Shown piece by piece: positions 53,340 through 62,569 of a DNA stretch of 64,000 nucleotides. The notes below the pieces were generated by a model. That model searched no databases, was not told where the DNA came from, and saw nothing but the letters and a program-made list of their open reading frames with translations. Both the position numbers and the translations under genes were made by a program. Positions within the stretch are counted from its first letter, which is position 1, and every line of letters starts with the position of its first letter. This DNA comes from Syntrophales bacterium. Its GTDB lineage: Bacteria; Desulfobacterota; Syntrophia; Syntrophales; PHBD01. Location: NCBI GenBank assembly GCA_035363115.1, contig DAOSEM010000002.1:434001-498000 (forward strand). The letters run 5' to 3'.

Positions 53340-54284
53340 CTATATCCCTTCCTCGGCCAGCTTTTTCAAAAGCTGGGTCTGCCGATCTGTCAGGTTTTTG
53401 GGTACCTGGACGCTGATCTTGACAAACTGGTCACCCTTCCCGGAGCCCTTCATATTGGGTGCGCCGTAGCCTTTCATGCGGATCTTCGTGTTGTTTTGCG
53501 TTCCCGGGGGGATTTTGATCCGTTTGGTTGTACCGTCCAGGGTGGGCACTTCGACGGTGGACCCGAGGGCGGCCTGGCTGAACGTCACGGATTTTTCGAA
53601 GTAGATGTCGTTCCCGTCCCGGGCAAAGATCGGGTGGGGCAAAAGGGATATGTGGAGATAGAGGTCGCCCGGGGGACCTCCGAAGGCGCCGGGATAGCCC
53701 TTCCCGCCCAGGCGCAGCTTCTTGCCGGCGGCGATGCCTGCAGGGATGCGGATGTTGATCTCCTCAACCTTCCCTTCCTGGGGAACGGCGATTTTCTTCT
53801 CCGCGCCGAAAACCGATTCTTCCAGGGTGATAGCCAGGTTGTATTCCAGATCCTGGCCATGCTGGGGGATGTTTGTGTACGCCTGCCCTCCGCCGAAGAG
53901 ATCCGAAAACGGATCCGCTTCCGCGCCGCCATACCCCCCTGCCCTTCTTGTGGTGGTCCGGTAGGTTCTCGCCCCACCCCGGGAGAATCCGCCAAATCCG
54001 AAACCGCGGAGGATTTCGTCCAGATCGACTCCCCGGAAAATATCTTCCTGGGAATAGCGCTGCCGGAACTGATCGGATCCGAACTGGTCGTACTGCTGCT
54101 TCTTTTCCGGGTCGCTCAGGACCGCATACGCCTCGCTGATCTTCTTGAACTTTTCTTCCGCGGCCTTGTTGTCAGGGTTTCGGTCCGGGTGGTACTTCAG
54201 CGCCAGCTTCCGGTAAGCCTTCTTGATTTCTTCCGACGAGGCCGATTTTTCGACTCCGAGGGTCTTGTAATAATCTTCCGCCAT
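53340..54284 (-). CDS. CbpA-type DnaJ co-chaperone
   Basis: A 314-residue type II J-protein. The J domain (1-70) has the HPD motif in LKYHPDRNPD, then a Gly/Phe/Arg-rich linker (FGFGGFSRGGARTYR) and the DnaJ C-terminal substrate domain (about 130-310). There is no zinc-finger domain, which separates it from DnaJ proper and matches CbpA. It stimulates DnaK ATPase and delivers substrates. The start ATG 54284 gives the usual AEDYYKTLGV. The neighbours do not indicate a special role. Confidence 0.92.
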   Translation of the reverse strand: MAEDYYKTLGVEKSASSEEIKKAYRKLALKYHPDRNPDNKAAEEKFKKISEAYAVLSDPEKKQQYDQFGSDQFRQRYSQEDIFRGVDLDEILRGFGFGGFSRGGARTYRTTTRRAGGYGGAEADPFSDLFGGGQAYTNIPQHGQDLEYNLAITLEESVFGAEKKIAVPQEGKVEEINIRIPAGIAAGKKLRLGGKGYPGAFGGPPGDLYLHISLLPHPIFARDGNDIYFEKSVTFSQAALGSTVEVPTLDGTTKRIKIPPGTQNNTKIRMKGYGAPNMKGSGKGDQFVKISVQVPKNLTDRQTQLLKKLAEEGI

Positions 54285-54504
54285 GGTCTGTCTCTGCTCG
54301 CTCTCTTACCGCTCGAAAAGGATTTCCTCAGGCGCCGGGAATTCCGTTATGGGTCATATCGTTTCCGGTTACGGATCCCGCGAAGCTCCGACTGCAAGAA
54401 CAGTAGCAATCGCATGGAATTTGTCAAGAACGACCTGGGAAAGGGGATGTCCCTATGGTCACCTTTTCCGCGGCTGGAAAGCGCAAAGGTAGCGGAATGA
54501 AATT

Positions 54505-55083
54505 TCAAGCGCCCCGGCCCAGGTGAAACGCCTTGATGTTGGCTTCCACGACCTTCGGCGAGAAGGAATCGCGGATCCCCTTCTCCCATTGCTTCTCTTC
54601 AATCTTGAGATATTTCGACAGCACCCCGAGCAGAACCGTATTGACGGTCCGGTGGTTTCCGGCCCGATTGGCCAGTTCCGGGGCGTTGACCACGATAACC
54701 GAGGGAAATCGCTCCCGGACGATGGGAACTACGGTGTCCGGATAGGCTGCCGCCCCCAGGTTGACGGACGGCGGGTTCATCTGTTCGTCGTTGATGATGA
54801 CGATGCCGCCCGGTTCCAGGTAATCCAGGTAACGAAGCGTTTCCAGCTTTTCGAAAGCCAGCAGGATCTCCACATTTCCCTTTTTCGCCAGAGGGGAATG
54901 GACCTTTTGCCCATAGCGGACGTGGCTGGTAACGCATCCACCCCGCTGGGCCATTCCGTGAACCTCGCTCTTTTTCACATCCAGGCCCGAATCCATCATC
55001 ACCTGGCATAGAATGTCACTTGCCCGGAGGACGCCCTGTCCGCCCACCCCGGCCATCAGTATGCTTTTTACGTTGCTTTTCAT
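54505..55083 (-). CDS. iorB: Indolepyruvate:ferredoxin oxidoreductase beta subunit
   Basis: A 192-residue subunit of the gamma-type fold, with MAGVGGQGVLRASDIL and SEVHGMAQRGGCVTSHVR near the N-terminus as in IorB. The IorAB complex oxidises indolepyruvate and other aryl pyruvates, from aromatic amino acid breakdown, to aryl-acetyl-CoA with reduction of ferredoxin. In anaerobes the reaction may run in reverse for biosynthesis. GAGGACTGACGG lies before ATG 55083, 3 bases after iorA. Confidence 0.93.
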   Translation of the reverse strand: MKSNVKSILMAGVGGQGVLRASDILCQVMMDSGLDVKKSEVHGMAQRGGCVTSHVRYGQKVHSPLAKKGNVEILLAFEKLETLRYLDYLEPGGIVIINDEQMNPPSVNLGAAAYPDTVVPIVRERFPSVIVVNAPELANRAGNHRTVNTVLLGVLSKYLKIEEKQWEKGIRDSFSPKVVEANIKAFHLGRGA

Positions 55084-55086
55084 CCG

Positions 55087-56907
55087 TCAGTCCTCCTCGA
55101 CAATGGCCCCGACCTTGCACAGCTGCTGGCAGACCGTGCAGCCGTTGCAGAGGGTTCCATCGATTACGGCCATTCCATCCTGCTTCTTGGCGTTCTTCTT
55201 TACCTGCTCCGGCGGCATTCCCTCGAAGGGCCGCCAAGCGATGGGCGGGCAGCCAAGGCCGATACAGTTACGGCAGCCGATGCACTTGTCCGGATCCACA
55301 CGAAGGGGCTTCCGGGCGGCCTGTGTCTCCCGCTTAAACAGGACGCAGGCCCGCTGGGAGATAACAACCGAGGGGCCCGGCCGGTCGAGCTCCTCCTTGA
55401 GGACAGCCCTTGTCGCTTTCAGATCATAGGGATCCACAACCCTGACGGAATCGATGCCCAGCGCGGTGACCAGCTCCTTGAGATCCACAGGCTTCGTCTT
55501 CTCTCCCTGCAGGGTATAACCAGTCCCCGGGTGCTCCTGCATGCCCGTCATGGCGGTCGTCCGGTTGTCGCAGATGACGATCACGGCGTCCCCCTTGTTA
55601 TAGGCCAGGTTGAGAAGGGGCGTGATGCCGCTGTGAAGGAACGTGGAATCGCCGATAACACCGACGATCTTACCCCTTCCCTTTTCTCCCAGGGCCTTGC
55701 TCATCCCGTGGGCCATACCGATGCTGGCGCCCATGCAGATGCAGGAATGCAGGCCCTCGAGGGGTTTCATGAACGACAGGGTGTAACAGCCGATGTCTCC
55801 GGTGACGAAGGTCTTCAGGCGGTTCAGAACGTGAAAGAGGCCACGGTGGGGACAGCCGGGACAGAGATTGGGCGGCCGCGGAGGAATTTCGACCGGGCAG
55901 GAGGGGGATTCCGGTTTGGTACCGGAGATGGCCGACTCTACGATTCCCGGATCGAACTCCCCGGTGTAGGGGAAGATTTCCTTTCCGATCACGGGGATGC
56001 CGAGGGCTTTGATCTGTTCTTCGAAGAACGGATCCATCTCCTCGAGTACATAGAGTTTCTTTACCTTTCGGGCGAATTCACGGATCAGATTCACCGGGAG
56101 CGGGTATACCATCCCCAGTTTCAGGTAGGAATAATTCCGAAAGGCGGCTTTTGCATAGTGGTAGCACATGCCCGCCGTGATGATCCCCACTTCGGGATCG
56201 TTGATTTCCATTCGGTTCTCCGGGAACGTCTCGGCAAATTCCCGAAGGGCGTTCATTCTTTTCTCCACTTCCACGCGCCGGACCCGGGCGTTGAAGGGGA
56301 CCATGACATACTTGGCGGCATTGAAGCGAATGGCTGTGCGGTCCTCCGCCGGGACGGGATCTTCGGGTGTTACGACTCCCTTGGAATGGGAGAGTCTCGT
56401 TACGGACCGCAGGAAGACCGGCGTATCGAATTGTTCGCTCAACTCAAAGGCGATCTTGACGTATTGCCGCGCCTCCTCCGAGTCAGCCGGCTCGAGCATC
56501 GGGATCTTGGCGAATTTCGCGTAATTCCGGTTGTCCTGCTCGTTCTGCGAACTGTGCAGCGACGGGTCGTCGGCGGAGACGATCACCAGGGCACCGTTTG
56601 TTCCTGTATAACTGACGGTAAAGAGAGGATCGGCGGCAACATTCACACCGACATGCTTCATGGTAACCAGGGCCTTCGCCCCCGCCAGGGCGGCGCCGAT
56701 CCCCACTTCCATGGCCACCTTTTCATTGGGGGACCACTCGGCATAAACACCCTCATACCGGGCGAACTCTTCCATGATCTCCGTGCTGGGCGTTCCCGGA
56801 TAGCCGGAGCCGAAGCGGACGCCGCATTCGTACGCGCCGCGGGCAATGGCCTCGTTTCCCGACATCAGCCTCTTTCCCGCTGAACCTTTCTTTTTCGTTG
56901 CTGTCAT
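55087..56907 (-). CDS. iorA: Indolepyruvate:ferredoxin oxidoreductase alpha subunit
   Basis: A 606-residue thiamine diphosphate enzyme. The N-terminal pyrimidine-binding domain has GVRFGSGYPGTPSTEIME. A PP-binding domain at about 345-520 includes CPGCPHRGLFHVLN and GDIGCYTLS. The C-terminus carries ferredoxin-type clusters: CIGCRNCIGLGCPP and CNGCTVCQQLCK. One cluster reads CX2CX2CX4C, slightly unusual, as is common in IorA. Electrons pass to ferredoxin. Its ATG overlaps the SGNH gene stop by four bases, so an envelope gene is coupled to it. Confidence 0.95.
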   Translation of the reverse strand: MTATKKKGSAGKRLMSGNEAIARGAYECGVRFGSGYPGTPSTEIMEEFARYEGVYAEWSPNEKVAMEVGIGAALAGAKALVTMKHVGVNVAADPLFTVSYTGTNGALVIVSADDPSLHSSQNEQDNRNYAKFAKIPMLEPADSEEARQYVKIAFELSEQFDTPVFLRSVTRLSHSKGVVTPEDPVPAEDRTAIRFNAAKYVMVPFNARVRRVEVEKRMNALREFAETFPENRMEINDPEVGIITAGMCYHYAKAAFRNYSYLKLGMVYPLPVNLIREFARKVKKLYVLEEMDPFFEEQIKALGIPVIGKEIFPYTGEFDPGIVESAISGTKPESPSCPVEIPPRPPNLCPGCPHRGLFHVLNRLKTFVTGDIGCYTLSFMKPLEGLHSCICMGASIGMAHGMSKALGEKGRGKIVGVIGDSTFLHSGITPLLNLAYNKGDAVIVICDNRTTAMTGMQEHPGTGYTLQGEKTKPVDLKELVTALGIDSVRVVDPYDLKATRAVLKEELDRPGPSVVISQRACVLFKRETQAARKPLRVDPDKCIGCRNCIGLGCPPIAWRPFEGMPPEQVKKNAKKQDGMAVIDGTLCNGCTVCQQLCKVGAIVEED

Positions 56908-58031
56908 TTGCCTTTCCTCTTCATGTCCCTGAGAGCATCGGCCGCGATCCGGTCACAGATCGTGACGGCCATGGCCGTTCGCCCCTCCTGGGTTGTGTGA
57001 ATAATGTCCGTAAAAACGTCGCCCCGCTCTGTATCATAAATGTCGCTGACGTCAAAGAAATTCAGGCTGGGAAAGCGCTCCTGGCGCATAGAGCGAATCA
57101 TCGCCCGCGTCTCCTCATAATAGGCCCGGCCCTGTTCGGCGCAGAGGGGCTTTTCCTTCGCCCCCAGGTGGTCCTTGTAATAGATCAGGGGCTGGAAGAA
57201 GACGGCGAAGCGCGCATCGGCGCCCGAGAGGGCCGTCTGGGCCTTCATGGCGTTTCCCAGATAGGCGGTGGCGATCTTTTCTTTCCAGGGGGCGGTCTCG
57301 AATCCAGACTTTTTCCGAAGTACTTTCTGGCCCAGGAGCCACTCGTTGAGAGACGGATAGCGGCCAGCGGCGATCCGGAACAGGTTGCTTCCCAGGGCAA
57401 TGGATTTCGCGAGGCTGTACTGCCGGCGGGTCTCCATCAGGGGATTCTTCTCATAGGCCATGAAATTGAAAGGATAACCGGGACGCGGATCCCAACCGAG
57501 GGGAGAGATGAGATCGTTGCCGCCATTGAAAAAAATGACATAGTCGGGCTTATAATCAAGAATCTCGTGGACGACACGGGCCAGTTCCATTCCGGAATTG
57601 GAGCTGACCACGCCGAAATTGAATACTTCGACATTTTTTGCGCCCATTTCATGGAAGCGTTGTTCAACCAGCTCGGCAATCGGAGGCTCCCCGTCATAGG
57701 CTGTGGATCCCCCGAGAAAGAAGATGCGATAACTGCCGGGCCGTGCCTGGGTTGGAGATTTTCCGCGGTATCCGAGATCGTTGTGCCCTCCGCCCGGCTT
57801 GCCCTTGAACATGATGAACGGCTCCGGGTGTCTTGTCTGCTCCACGGGAAACATGCGCTCGAAGGGGGATCGGCTGTCGATAAAAAAGGTGCTGAGCCAG
57901 TCAATCAGGATCAAGCCAACGGCAAGTGTCACGACAAGAAGGAATCCGTTGAGCATCCCTTCCCGCAATCGGTTTCCGGAAGAGGGCGTTGACATGCCCT
58001 TTTTCCCCTCCCCATTCTGATCCCCCGTCAT
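56904..58031 (-). CDS. Membrane-anchored SGNH/GDSL hydrolase-like protein
   Basis: A 375-residue protein starting at ATG 58031 (AAGGAGG upstream). A single transmembrane segment at about 27-48 suggests an N-in anchor with the catalytic domain in the periplasm. The SGNH motifs are seen: FLGGSTAYDG (Ser), FNFGVVSSNSG (Gly), FFNGGNDL (Asn) and DIIHTTQEG (Asp and His). Members esterify or de-esterify glycans. The adjacent acetyltransferase, methyltransferase and glycosyltransferase genes support a role in surface polysaccharide decoration. It is coupled to iorA by overlap, probably by chance of gene order. Confidence 0.82.
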   Translation of the reverse strand: MTGDQNGEGKKGMSTPSSGNRLREGMLNGFLLVVTLAVGLILIDWLSTFFIDSRSPFERMFPVEQTRHPEPFIMFKGKPGGGHNDLGYRGKSPTQARPGSYRIFFLGGSTAYDGEPPIAELVEQRFHEMGAKNVEVFNFGVVSSNSGMELARVVHEILDYKPDYVIFFNGGNDLISPLGWDPRPGYPFNFMAYEKNPLMETRRQYSLAKSIALGSNLFRIAAGRYPSLNEWLLGQKVLRKKSGFETAPWKEKIATAYLGNAMKAQTALSGADARFAVFFQPLIYYKDHLGAKEKPLCAEQGRAYYEETRAMIRSMRQERFPSLNFFDVSDIYDTERGDVFTDIIHTTQEGRTAMAVTICDRIAADALRDMKRKGK

Positions 58032-58609
58032 TCCGATACCTCCTTGGCGGATATTCTCTTCTGGATCGTTTTTGCCGGCATCCCTGCAACCACCGTGCAG
58101 GGTTCGACGTCGGACGAAACGACTGCTCCCGCGGCCACAACGGCACCACGGCCGATGTTTACCCCCTTGAGAATTACAGCATGGGCGCCGATCCAGACAT
58201 CATCCCCGATCGTAACCGGCGAAAGGACATGGTCCATGGATGACATGGGTATCTCCAGCCGGCCGAGATCATGATCCGAAGAGACAATGACGGCGAAGGG
58301 GCCAATCATGACTCCATCACCGATTGTAATGCCTCCCCTTCCGTCAAGCAGTGCACCCGTGTTCACGGAAAACCGGTTTCCTGCGGAGATGCCGTACGTG
58401 TGGGTGAAGTATACCCCCGGGTAGATCAGGGGGAACGAAGGCAGCCTCTTGAACAGGAGGCGGTAGAAGGCATAACGGATGGCCATCCCCTCCAGGGAAG
58501 GCAGGTTGCGGATCAGCCAGCCTGCGTATTCCTCGCACCACAGGTGAAGCGCATGAGAACCGTATTTTTTCAGAAACCGGCTGATTGGATTGCTACTCTT
58601 TTCCATCAT
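58028..58609 (-). CDS. Hexapeptide-repeat acyltransferase (WcaF/serine acetyltransferase-like)
   Basis: A protein of about 193 residues with ATG 58609 preceded by GGGGAACG; the frame is open to 58672. The left-handed beta-helix shows hexapeptide turns (GGITIGDGVMIGPFAVI, then IGDDVWIGAHAVILKGVNIG). SSDHDLG carries the His expected of the catalytic base, and VVAGMPAKTI is the typical C-terminal loop. It transfers acetyl groups to sugars of a surface polysaccharide. It overlaps the methyltransferase by 17 bases and the SGNH gene by 4. Confidence 0.85.
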   Translation of the reverse strand: MMEKSSNPISRFLKKYGSHALHLWCEEYAGWLIRNLPSLEGMAIRYAFYRLLFKRLPSFPLIYPGVYFTHTYGISAGNRFSVNTGALLDGRGGITIGDGVMIGPFAVIVSSDHDLGRLEIPMSSMDHVLSPVTIGDDVWIGAHAVILKGVNIGRGAVVAAGAVVSSDVEPCTVVAGMPAKTIQKRISAKEVSE

Positions 58610-59402
58610 CGTTCCCCTGTCCCTGTTTTTTCCCATCGACTCGCTGGAGGATGATCCGGGCAAACATGGCAACGGCCGGCCGGATCGGCTTAAGGATTCC
58701 CTCCAGGGAACGCCACAGCGGAAATGCCCAACCGGGCTGGAGGCTCCTCAAGGAGACACCCCCGGACAGGAGGTATTGCAGGGGCATCATCGGATCGACA
58801 GCCTCGATCCGGAGTTTCGGAAACTCCATTTCGAAGCGGCCCCTGTCCCGGCTGAATACAATCCAGGGTAGAGCCGAGTTGGCTCCCGACAGGGGCCCCA
58901 CAGGCGGGAATTCCCATGACGCTGCCTCCGGTTCGAAGGGTTCGTGGTGGAGATGTTTATAGACAAACCGTGACCAGGGCGTCACCCACGGTTCGATCAT
59001 GATGATCGCCCCGCCGGGACGAAGGCAACGGCCAGCCTCGCGGAGAAAGGACCTTGGACGGGGGATATGATGAAAAACATCTGTCATGACCAGCGCGCGA
59101 AGCGAGGCTTCGGCGAACGGCAGGGAGCAACCGTCCAGGACGATATCAACATGAGAACAGGGAAGGATTTCCGATTTCACAACACCGGGAATCACCTCTT
59201 CCAGATAACCGGCTCCCGATCCCAGCTCGACGACCTCGCCTTTGATGTCCGGGAGATTTTCCCGGATGCTTTCATACCATTCGCGGTATAACCGGCTCAG
59301 AAACGGTTTCTCCCGGATGATCCGCCGCCGGATTTCCGTCATGGCCGGATTGTCGATATCCAGGCCGCGAGCCAGAGGATGGCACAACAGTTTCTTGATC
59401 AT
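58593..59402 (-). CDS. Class I SAM-dependent methyltransferase
   Basis: A 269-residue protein if it begins at ATG 59402 (IKKLLCHPLARGLD); the frame is open to 59471. The Rossmann motif is VVELGSGAGYLE (motif I), and ALVMTDVFHHIPRP matches motif II/III of UbiE-like methyltransferases. A C-terminal region of about 100 residues is less conserved and Pro-rich. The acceptor is probably a lipid or glycan of the surface, judging by the neighbours. Confidence 0.8.
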   Translation of the reverse strand: MIKKLLCHPLARGLDIDNPAMTEIRRRIIREKPFLSRLYREWYESIRENLPDIKGEVVELGSGAGYLEEVIPGVVKSEILPCSHVDIVLDGCSLPFAEASLRALVMTDVFHHIPRPRSFLREAGRCLRPGGAIIMIEPWVTPWSRFVYKHLHHEPFEPEAASWEFPPVGPLSGANSALPWIVFSRDRGRFEMEFPKLRIEAVDPMMPLQYLLSGGVSLRSLQPGWAFPLWRSLEGILKPIRPAVAMFARIILQRVDGKKQGQGNDDGKE

Positions 59403-59416
59403 CCGGCATACCGTAA

Positions 59417-60883
59417 TCAGATGAATTTGATTCTTCGGGCGGCGAAAGCAACCATCTTGAGCAGAAGCCAACCGTGACTCCAGCGCTGGATCTGGGTGCT
59501 GCCGTAGGTCCGCTCGCGATATCGCACCGGAAGATCGACGATCTTCAGGTTCAACTTTGCCGCCCCAAAAATCAGGTCAAAATCCCCAAACGGATCGAAG
59601 TCGCCGAAATAAGATCGATTTTCTTCGATGTGCCGGTAATCCTCCCGCCACATAACCTTGGTTCCACAGAGGGTGTCCTTGATGGACTGTCCAAGAAGCC
59701 ATGAAAAGGCCATGCTGAAAAATTTGTTCCCCAGGAGATTGAAAAAGCGCATTGCCCGATGTTCCATGGGATAGACGAGTCGAACTCCATTGACGAATTC
59801 AGCTTTTCCCGATGTCAGGGCGGCGAGGAAACGGGGCAGGTCCTCAGGTGGAACCGTCAGGTCCGCGTCCAGAATCATCAGAACATCACCGGTCGCTTTC
59901 GAAAAACCGAGGCGGACGGCATCGCCCTTTCCTTTCCCTGTCTGCCGGAAAAGAAGACAGCGGCGCTCCGGGTGCTCGGTGATGGCTTTCTCGATTGCCT
60001 CGTAGGTTTCGTCCTGGGAATGGCCCTCCACGAACACAAGCTCGGTGCCCCGGCCCATTTCCGGCACCTGTGCGAAGATTCGGGGGATGTTCCCCGCTTC
60101 GTTTCTGGCAGGGACGAGAACCGAAACCAGCGGAGGCGGTGCATCCGCTGCCTCAGTTTTCGGACTTGGACGCGCAACGATGTAATTCGTGAGGGCAAAC
60201 CACCGAAAAGGCCAGACCCTGACGGCATAGCGGTTCAGGAGTGAGGAAAGCAAGGGGATACGAACCGGCAGGAGGATTTCCGGCCAGGCGCGGATCACCT
60301 CGAAGCCGGTCAGATACAGCAGGTTGGTCACATCATCCACGGTCAGCCAGTTCTGAGGCAGTGTCGGCGTGGCCATGCCCAGTTTCTGGGCCTGTTCAAG
60401 AGGCTTTTCCCAGAGGTGGCTGTAGAGGTTCAGCAGGATTCTGGTCCGGAGATGGCAGAACTTCTGCATTTCCTCGAATACCTTCTGAACGTCCCAGAGG
60501 TCGTTCAGGATGTCGGAGAGAATGATGACATCGAACGTCTCATCGAGTTCGAGGTGATGGATATCCTGGCAGATGAAATGAATGTCAGGATGGTGTTGTC
60601 TTCCTCGTTCGATCATGGCAGCGGAAAAGTCGACCCCGACACCGCGGGAAGGCTTCAGGGAGGCCAGCAGATCCCCCTGCCCGCAGCCCAGTTCGAGAAC
60701 CCTTCGTCCTTTCGGAACGAGGAATCGATATGTCCGCTTCAGATAACTCCGGTAGGTGCTTCCCCACTCCTTTCCGCGCTTATCCCTGCGGGCAACCGCA
60801 TCCCAGTGCTCGGTTCGGGTTCGAGAGAAATGCGTGCCGCTCTGTCTTGCCTGGATGAATTCATTCGTTTCCGGGGAGGCCAT
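59417..60883 (-). CDS. Fused SAM methyltransferase and family 2 glycosyltransferase
   Basis: A 488-residue bifunctional protein starting at ATG 60883 (AAAGGAG at the right spacing). Residues about 1-235 form a class I methyltransferase (VLELGCGQGDLLASL). Residues about 250-488 are a GT-A fold family 2 transferase: VSVLVPARNEAGNI, LMILDADLTVPPEDL with the DxD-type Asp pair, and RERTYGSTQIQRWSHG near the end, as in dolichyl-phosphate mannose synthase-like enzymes. It may methylate and then glycosylate a lipid carrier. The GT39-like gene upstream would use the resulting polyprenyl-phosphate sugar. Confidence 0.88.
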   Translation of the reverse strand: MASPETNEFIQARQSGTHFSRTRTEHWDAVARRDKRGKEWGSTYRSYLKRTYRFLVPKGRRVLELGCGQGDLLASLKPSRGVGVDFSAAMIERGRQHHPDIHFICQDIHHLELDETFDVIILSDILNDLWDVQKVFEEMQKFCHLRTRILLNLYSHLWEKPLEQAQKLGMATPTLPQNWLTVDDVTNLLYLTGFEVIRAWPEILLPVRIPLLSSLLNRYAVRVWPFRWFALTNYIVARPSPKTEAADAPPPLVSVLVPARNEAGNIPRIFAQVPEMGRGTELVFVEGHSQDETYEAIEKAITEHPERRCLLFRQTGKGKGDAVRLGFSKATGDVLMILDADLTVPPEDLPRFLAALTSGKAEFVNGVRLVYPMEHRAMRFFNLLGNKFFSMAFSWLLGQSIKDTLCGTKVMWREDYRHIEENRSYFGDFDPFGDFDLIFGAAKLNLKIVDLPVRYRERTYGSTQIQRWSHGWLLLKMVAFAARRIKFI

Positions 60884-60891
60884 CGCTACGG

Positions 60892-62547
60892 TCACTCCTT
60901 TTGGGAATCGGGGGAACCCCGCCGTTCCAGAATCCCGACATGGTCGTCCTCGTAGACGAGCCGAAACGGTCCATCTTCGCCCTGGAACAGTGTGGAGAAT
61001 ACTTCCCGGGCTTCCCGCAGATCACTTTCCCGGAAGGATGGATTCGTAACGAATGAACCGTCACGGAAAGACGTTCCCGGCGCCTTCCAGATCCAGCGAC
61101 CCGTCATGTTTTTGTTGATAAGAACAACCAGGGGTTTTTCGCGCAGGATCGATTCCTGTTTGATGCCCCACTCTATATGCGAATTCCTGAATTTCGGGGG
61201 AACAAAGCTGTAGAAGTCTGCAAGGATTCTTGTGTCCGGAGTATATCGCTCCTCCAGTATCCGTCCCGATGCGAGGCGCATGTCGGATTCCTTGTTCGAG
61301 CAGAAAGCCATGGATTGGACCGCGTTCAGGTTTGCCGGGGCGATGAGAAGCAGCAGGGCGAATAGAAGGATCGTCCGTCCACGTTCCTCTATCGAACGGG
61401 ATAGAACCGACCATCCAACAAAGGACAGGAGCACGATAAACGGGACGAGATGAAAGGCGTATCGAATTTCCCGGGACTTGACGCCCAGGATGATGTGAAT
61501 CAGGGCGAACAGGCAGTAGGCGGCGATGACGATCCGGTTCAGGGTATCCGGAGTCCGGAGGCTTTCTCTGCGATTCAGGGCGCGGATCAGGGACCACAGA
61601 GCGGGAACCAGCCCTGCCAGCAGGACCAGCGAACTTGGCGGTGAAAACGCCCTGTAGAGAACCGGAAACCAGAGTATAGGATTGGCTGGTGCGATCTGTC
61701 CCTGTGATCCGACAAACCCCGTCAGTGTGTACAATACGATTAACTTCAGCCAGCGGACGAAGTGAATAAAATTGAAAATGACGTACGGGTTGAAAATAAG
61801 CCAGCCCAGCAGAAAACAGGCAAGAAAAAGCGGTGCTTTGCTGCGGATTTTTTCCTTCATGGAAAGGTCCGGACGGTCGTTCAGCAGGGCCGGAACGAAG
61901 AGAAACGGAAGGATGAAAATCCCGCCGTATTTCGTTCCGAAGGCCATACCGGCCAGAAATGCCCCCAGGAATGCACTTCGGAACGTGTGCTTTCTAAGGG
62001 CGGCCCAGGCGGCGGCCACGATCAGGAGGGTTTGTGTGATATCCGGGTGGATTGTCTGGGACCAGTAATAGATCTGCTGGACGGAAGCCAGAAGAAGGAC
62101 ACTGAGCCATGAAAGCTCGCGGGATTTGACGACCAGAAGAGAGAGGCGTTGAAAGAAGAAGAGGAGCAGGATGAAAGAAAAAACCGTGAGCAGGCGGTAG
62201 TTGATGGCTATGAAAGCGACGGTCGTGTCCCGGCTGTAACCAAGAAACTTGAAGAATCGAGCGCTCCAATAGGCCAATGTGTTGAAGAGGAAGCCGTACT
62301 GAAACATCCCGTCGGGGGAGACGTCTCCCTCGGCAATGTTCTTCTGGGTTCTGAGGACGGCCGCTGTTTCATCCGATTCGAAAACGGACATCATCTGGAT
62401 GTTGTCGATTCCAAAATGGATGTTGATCAGGGCGGCCCAGACCTGGACCGCCAGAATCGCGATGACAATGCTGAAGAGCAGGCGGTTCCGGAAATCCTCG
62501 TTGTGGAGGAATGCCGGCAAAGCCCGCAGGCTGGATAGACTCGGCAT
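60892..62547 (-). CDS. GT39/ArnT-like membrane glycosyltransferase
   Basis: A 551-residue protein with about ten to twelve hydrophobic segments spread through residues 20-430 and a soluble C-terminal domain of about 120 residues. The first periplasmic loop has FESDETAAV, the acidic motif that marks the active site of PMT/ArnT-like enzymes. It would move a sugar from a polyprenyl-phosphate carrier to a target on the periplasmic side. The methyltransferase-GT2 fusion just downstream (8 bases) could make that donor. Confidence 0.82.
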   Translation of the reverse strand: MPSLSSLRALPAFLHNEDFRNRLLFSIVIAILAVQVWAALINIHFGIDNIQMMSVFESDETAAVLRTQKNIAEGDVSPDGMFQYGFLFNTLAYWSARFFKFLGYSRDTTVAFIAINYRLLTVFSFILLLFFFQRLSLLVVKSRELSWLSVLLLASVQQIYYWSQTIHPDITQTLLIVAAAWAALRKHTFRSAFLGAFLAGMAFGTKYGGIFILPFLFVPALLNDRPDLSMKEKIRSKAPLFLACFLLGWLIFNPYVIFNFIHFVRWLKLIVLYTLTGFVGSQGQIAPANPILWFPVLYRAFSPPSSLVLLAGLVPALWSLIRALNRRESLRTPDTLNRIVIAAYCLFALIHIILGVKSREIRYAFHLVPFIVLLSFVGWSVLSRSIEERGRTILLFALLLLIAPANLNAVQSMAFCSNKESDMRLASGRILEERYTPDTRILADFYSFVPPKFRNSHIEWGIKQESILREKPLVVLINKNMTGRWIWKAPGTSFRDGSFVTNPSFRESDLREAREVFSTLFQGEDGPFRLVYEDDHVGILERRGSPDSQKE

Positions 62548-62569
62548 GATGGATCGGATTGGGGATTGT

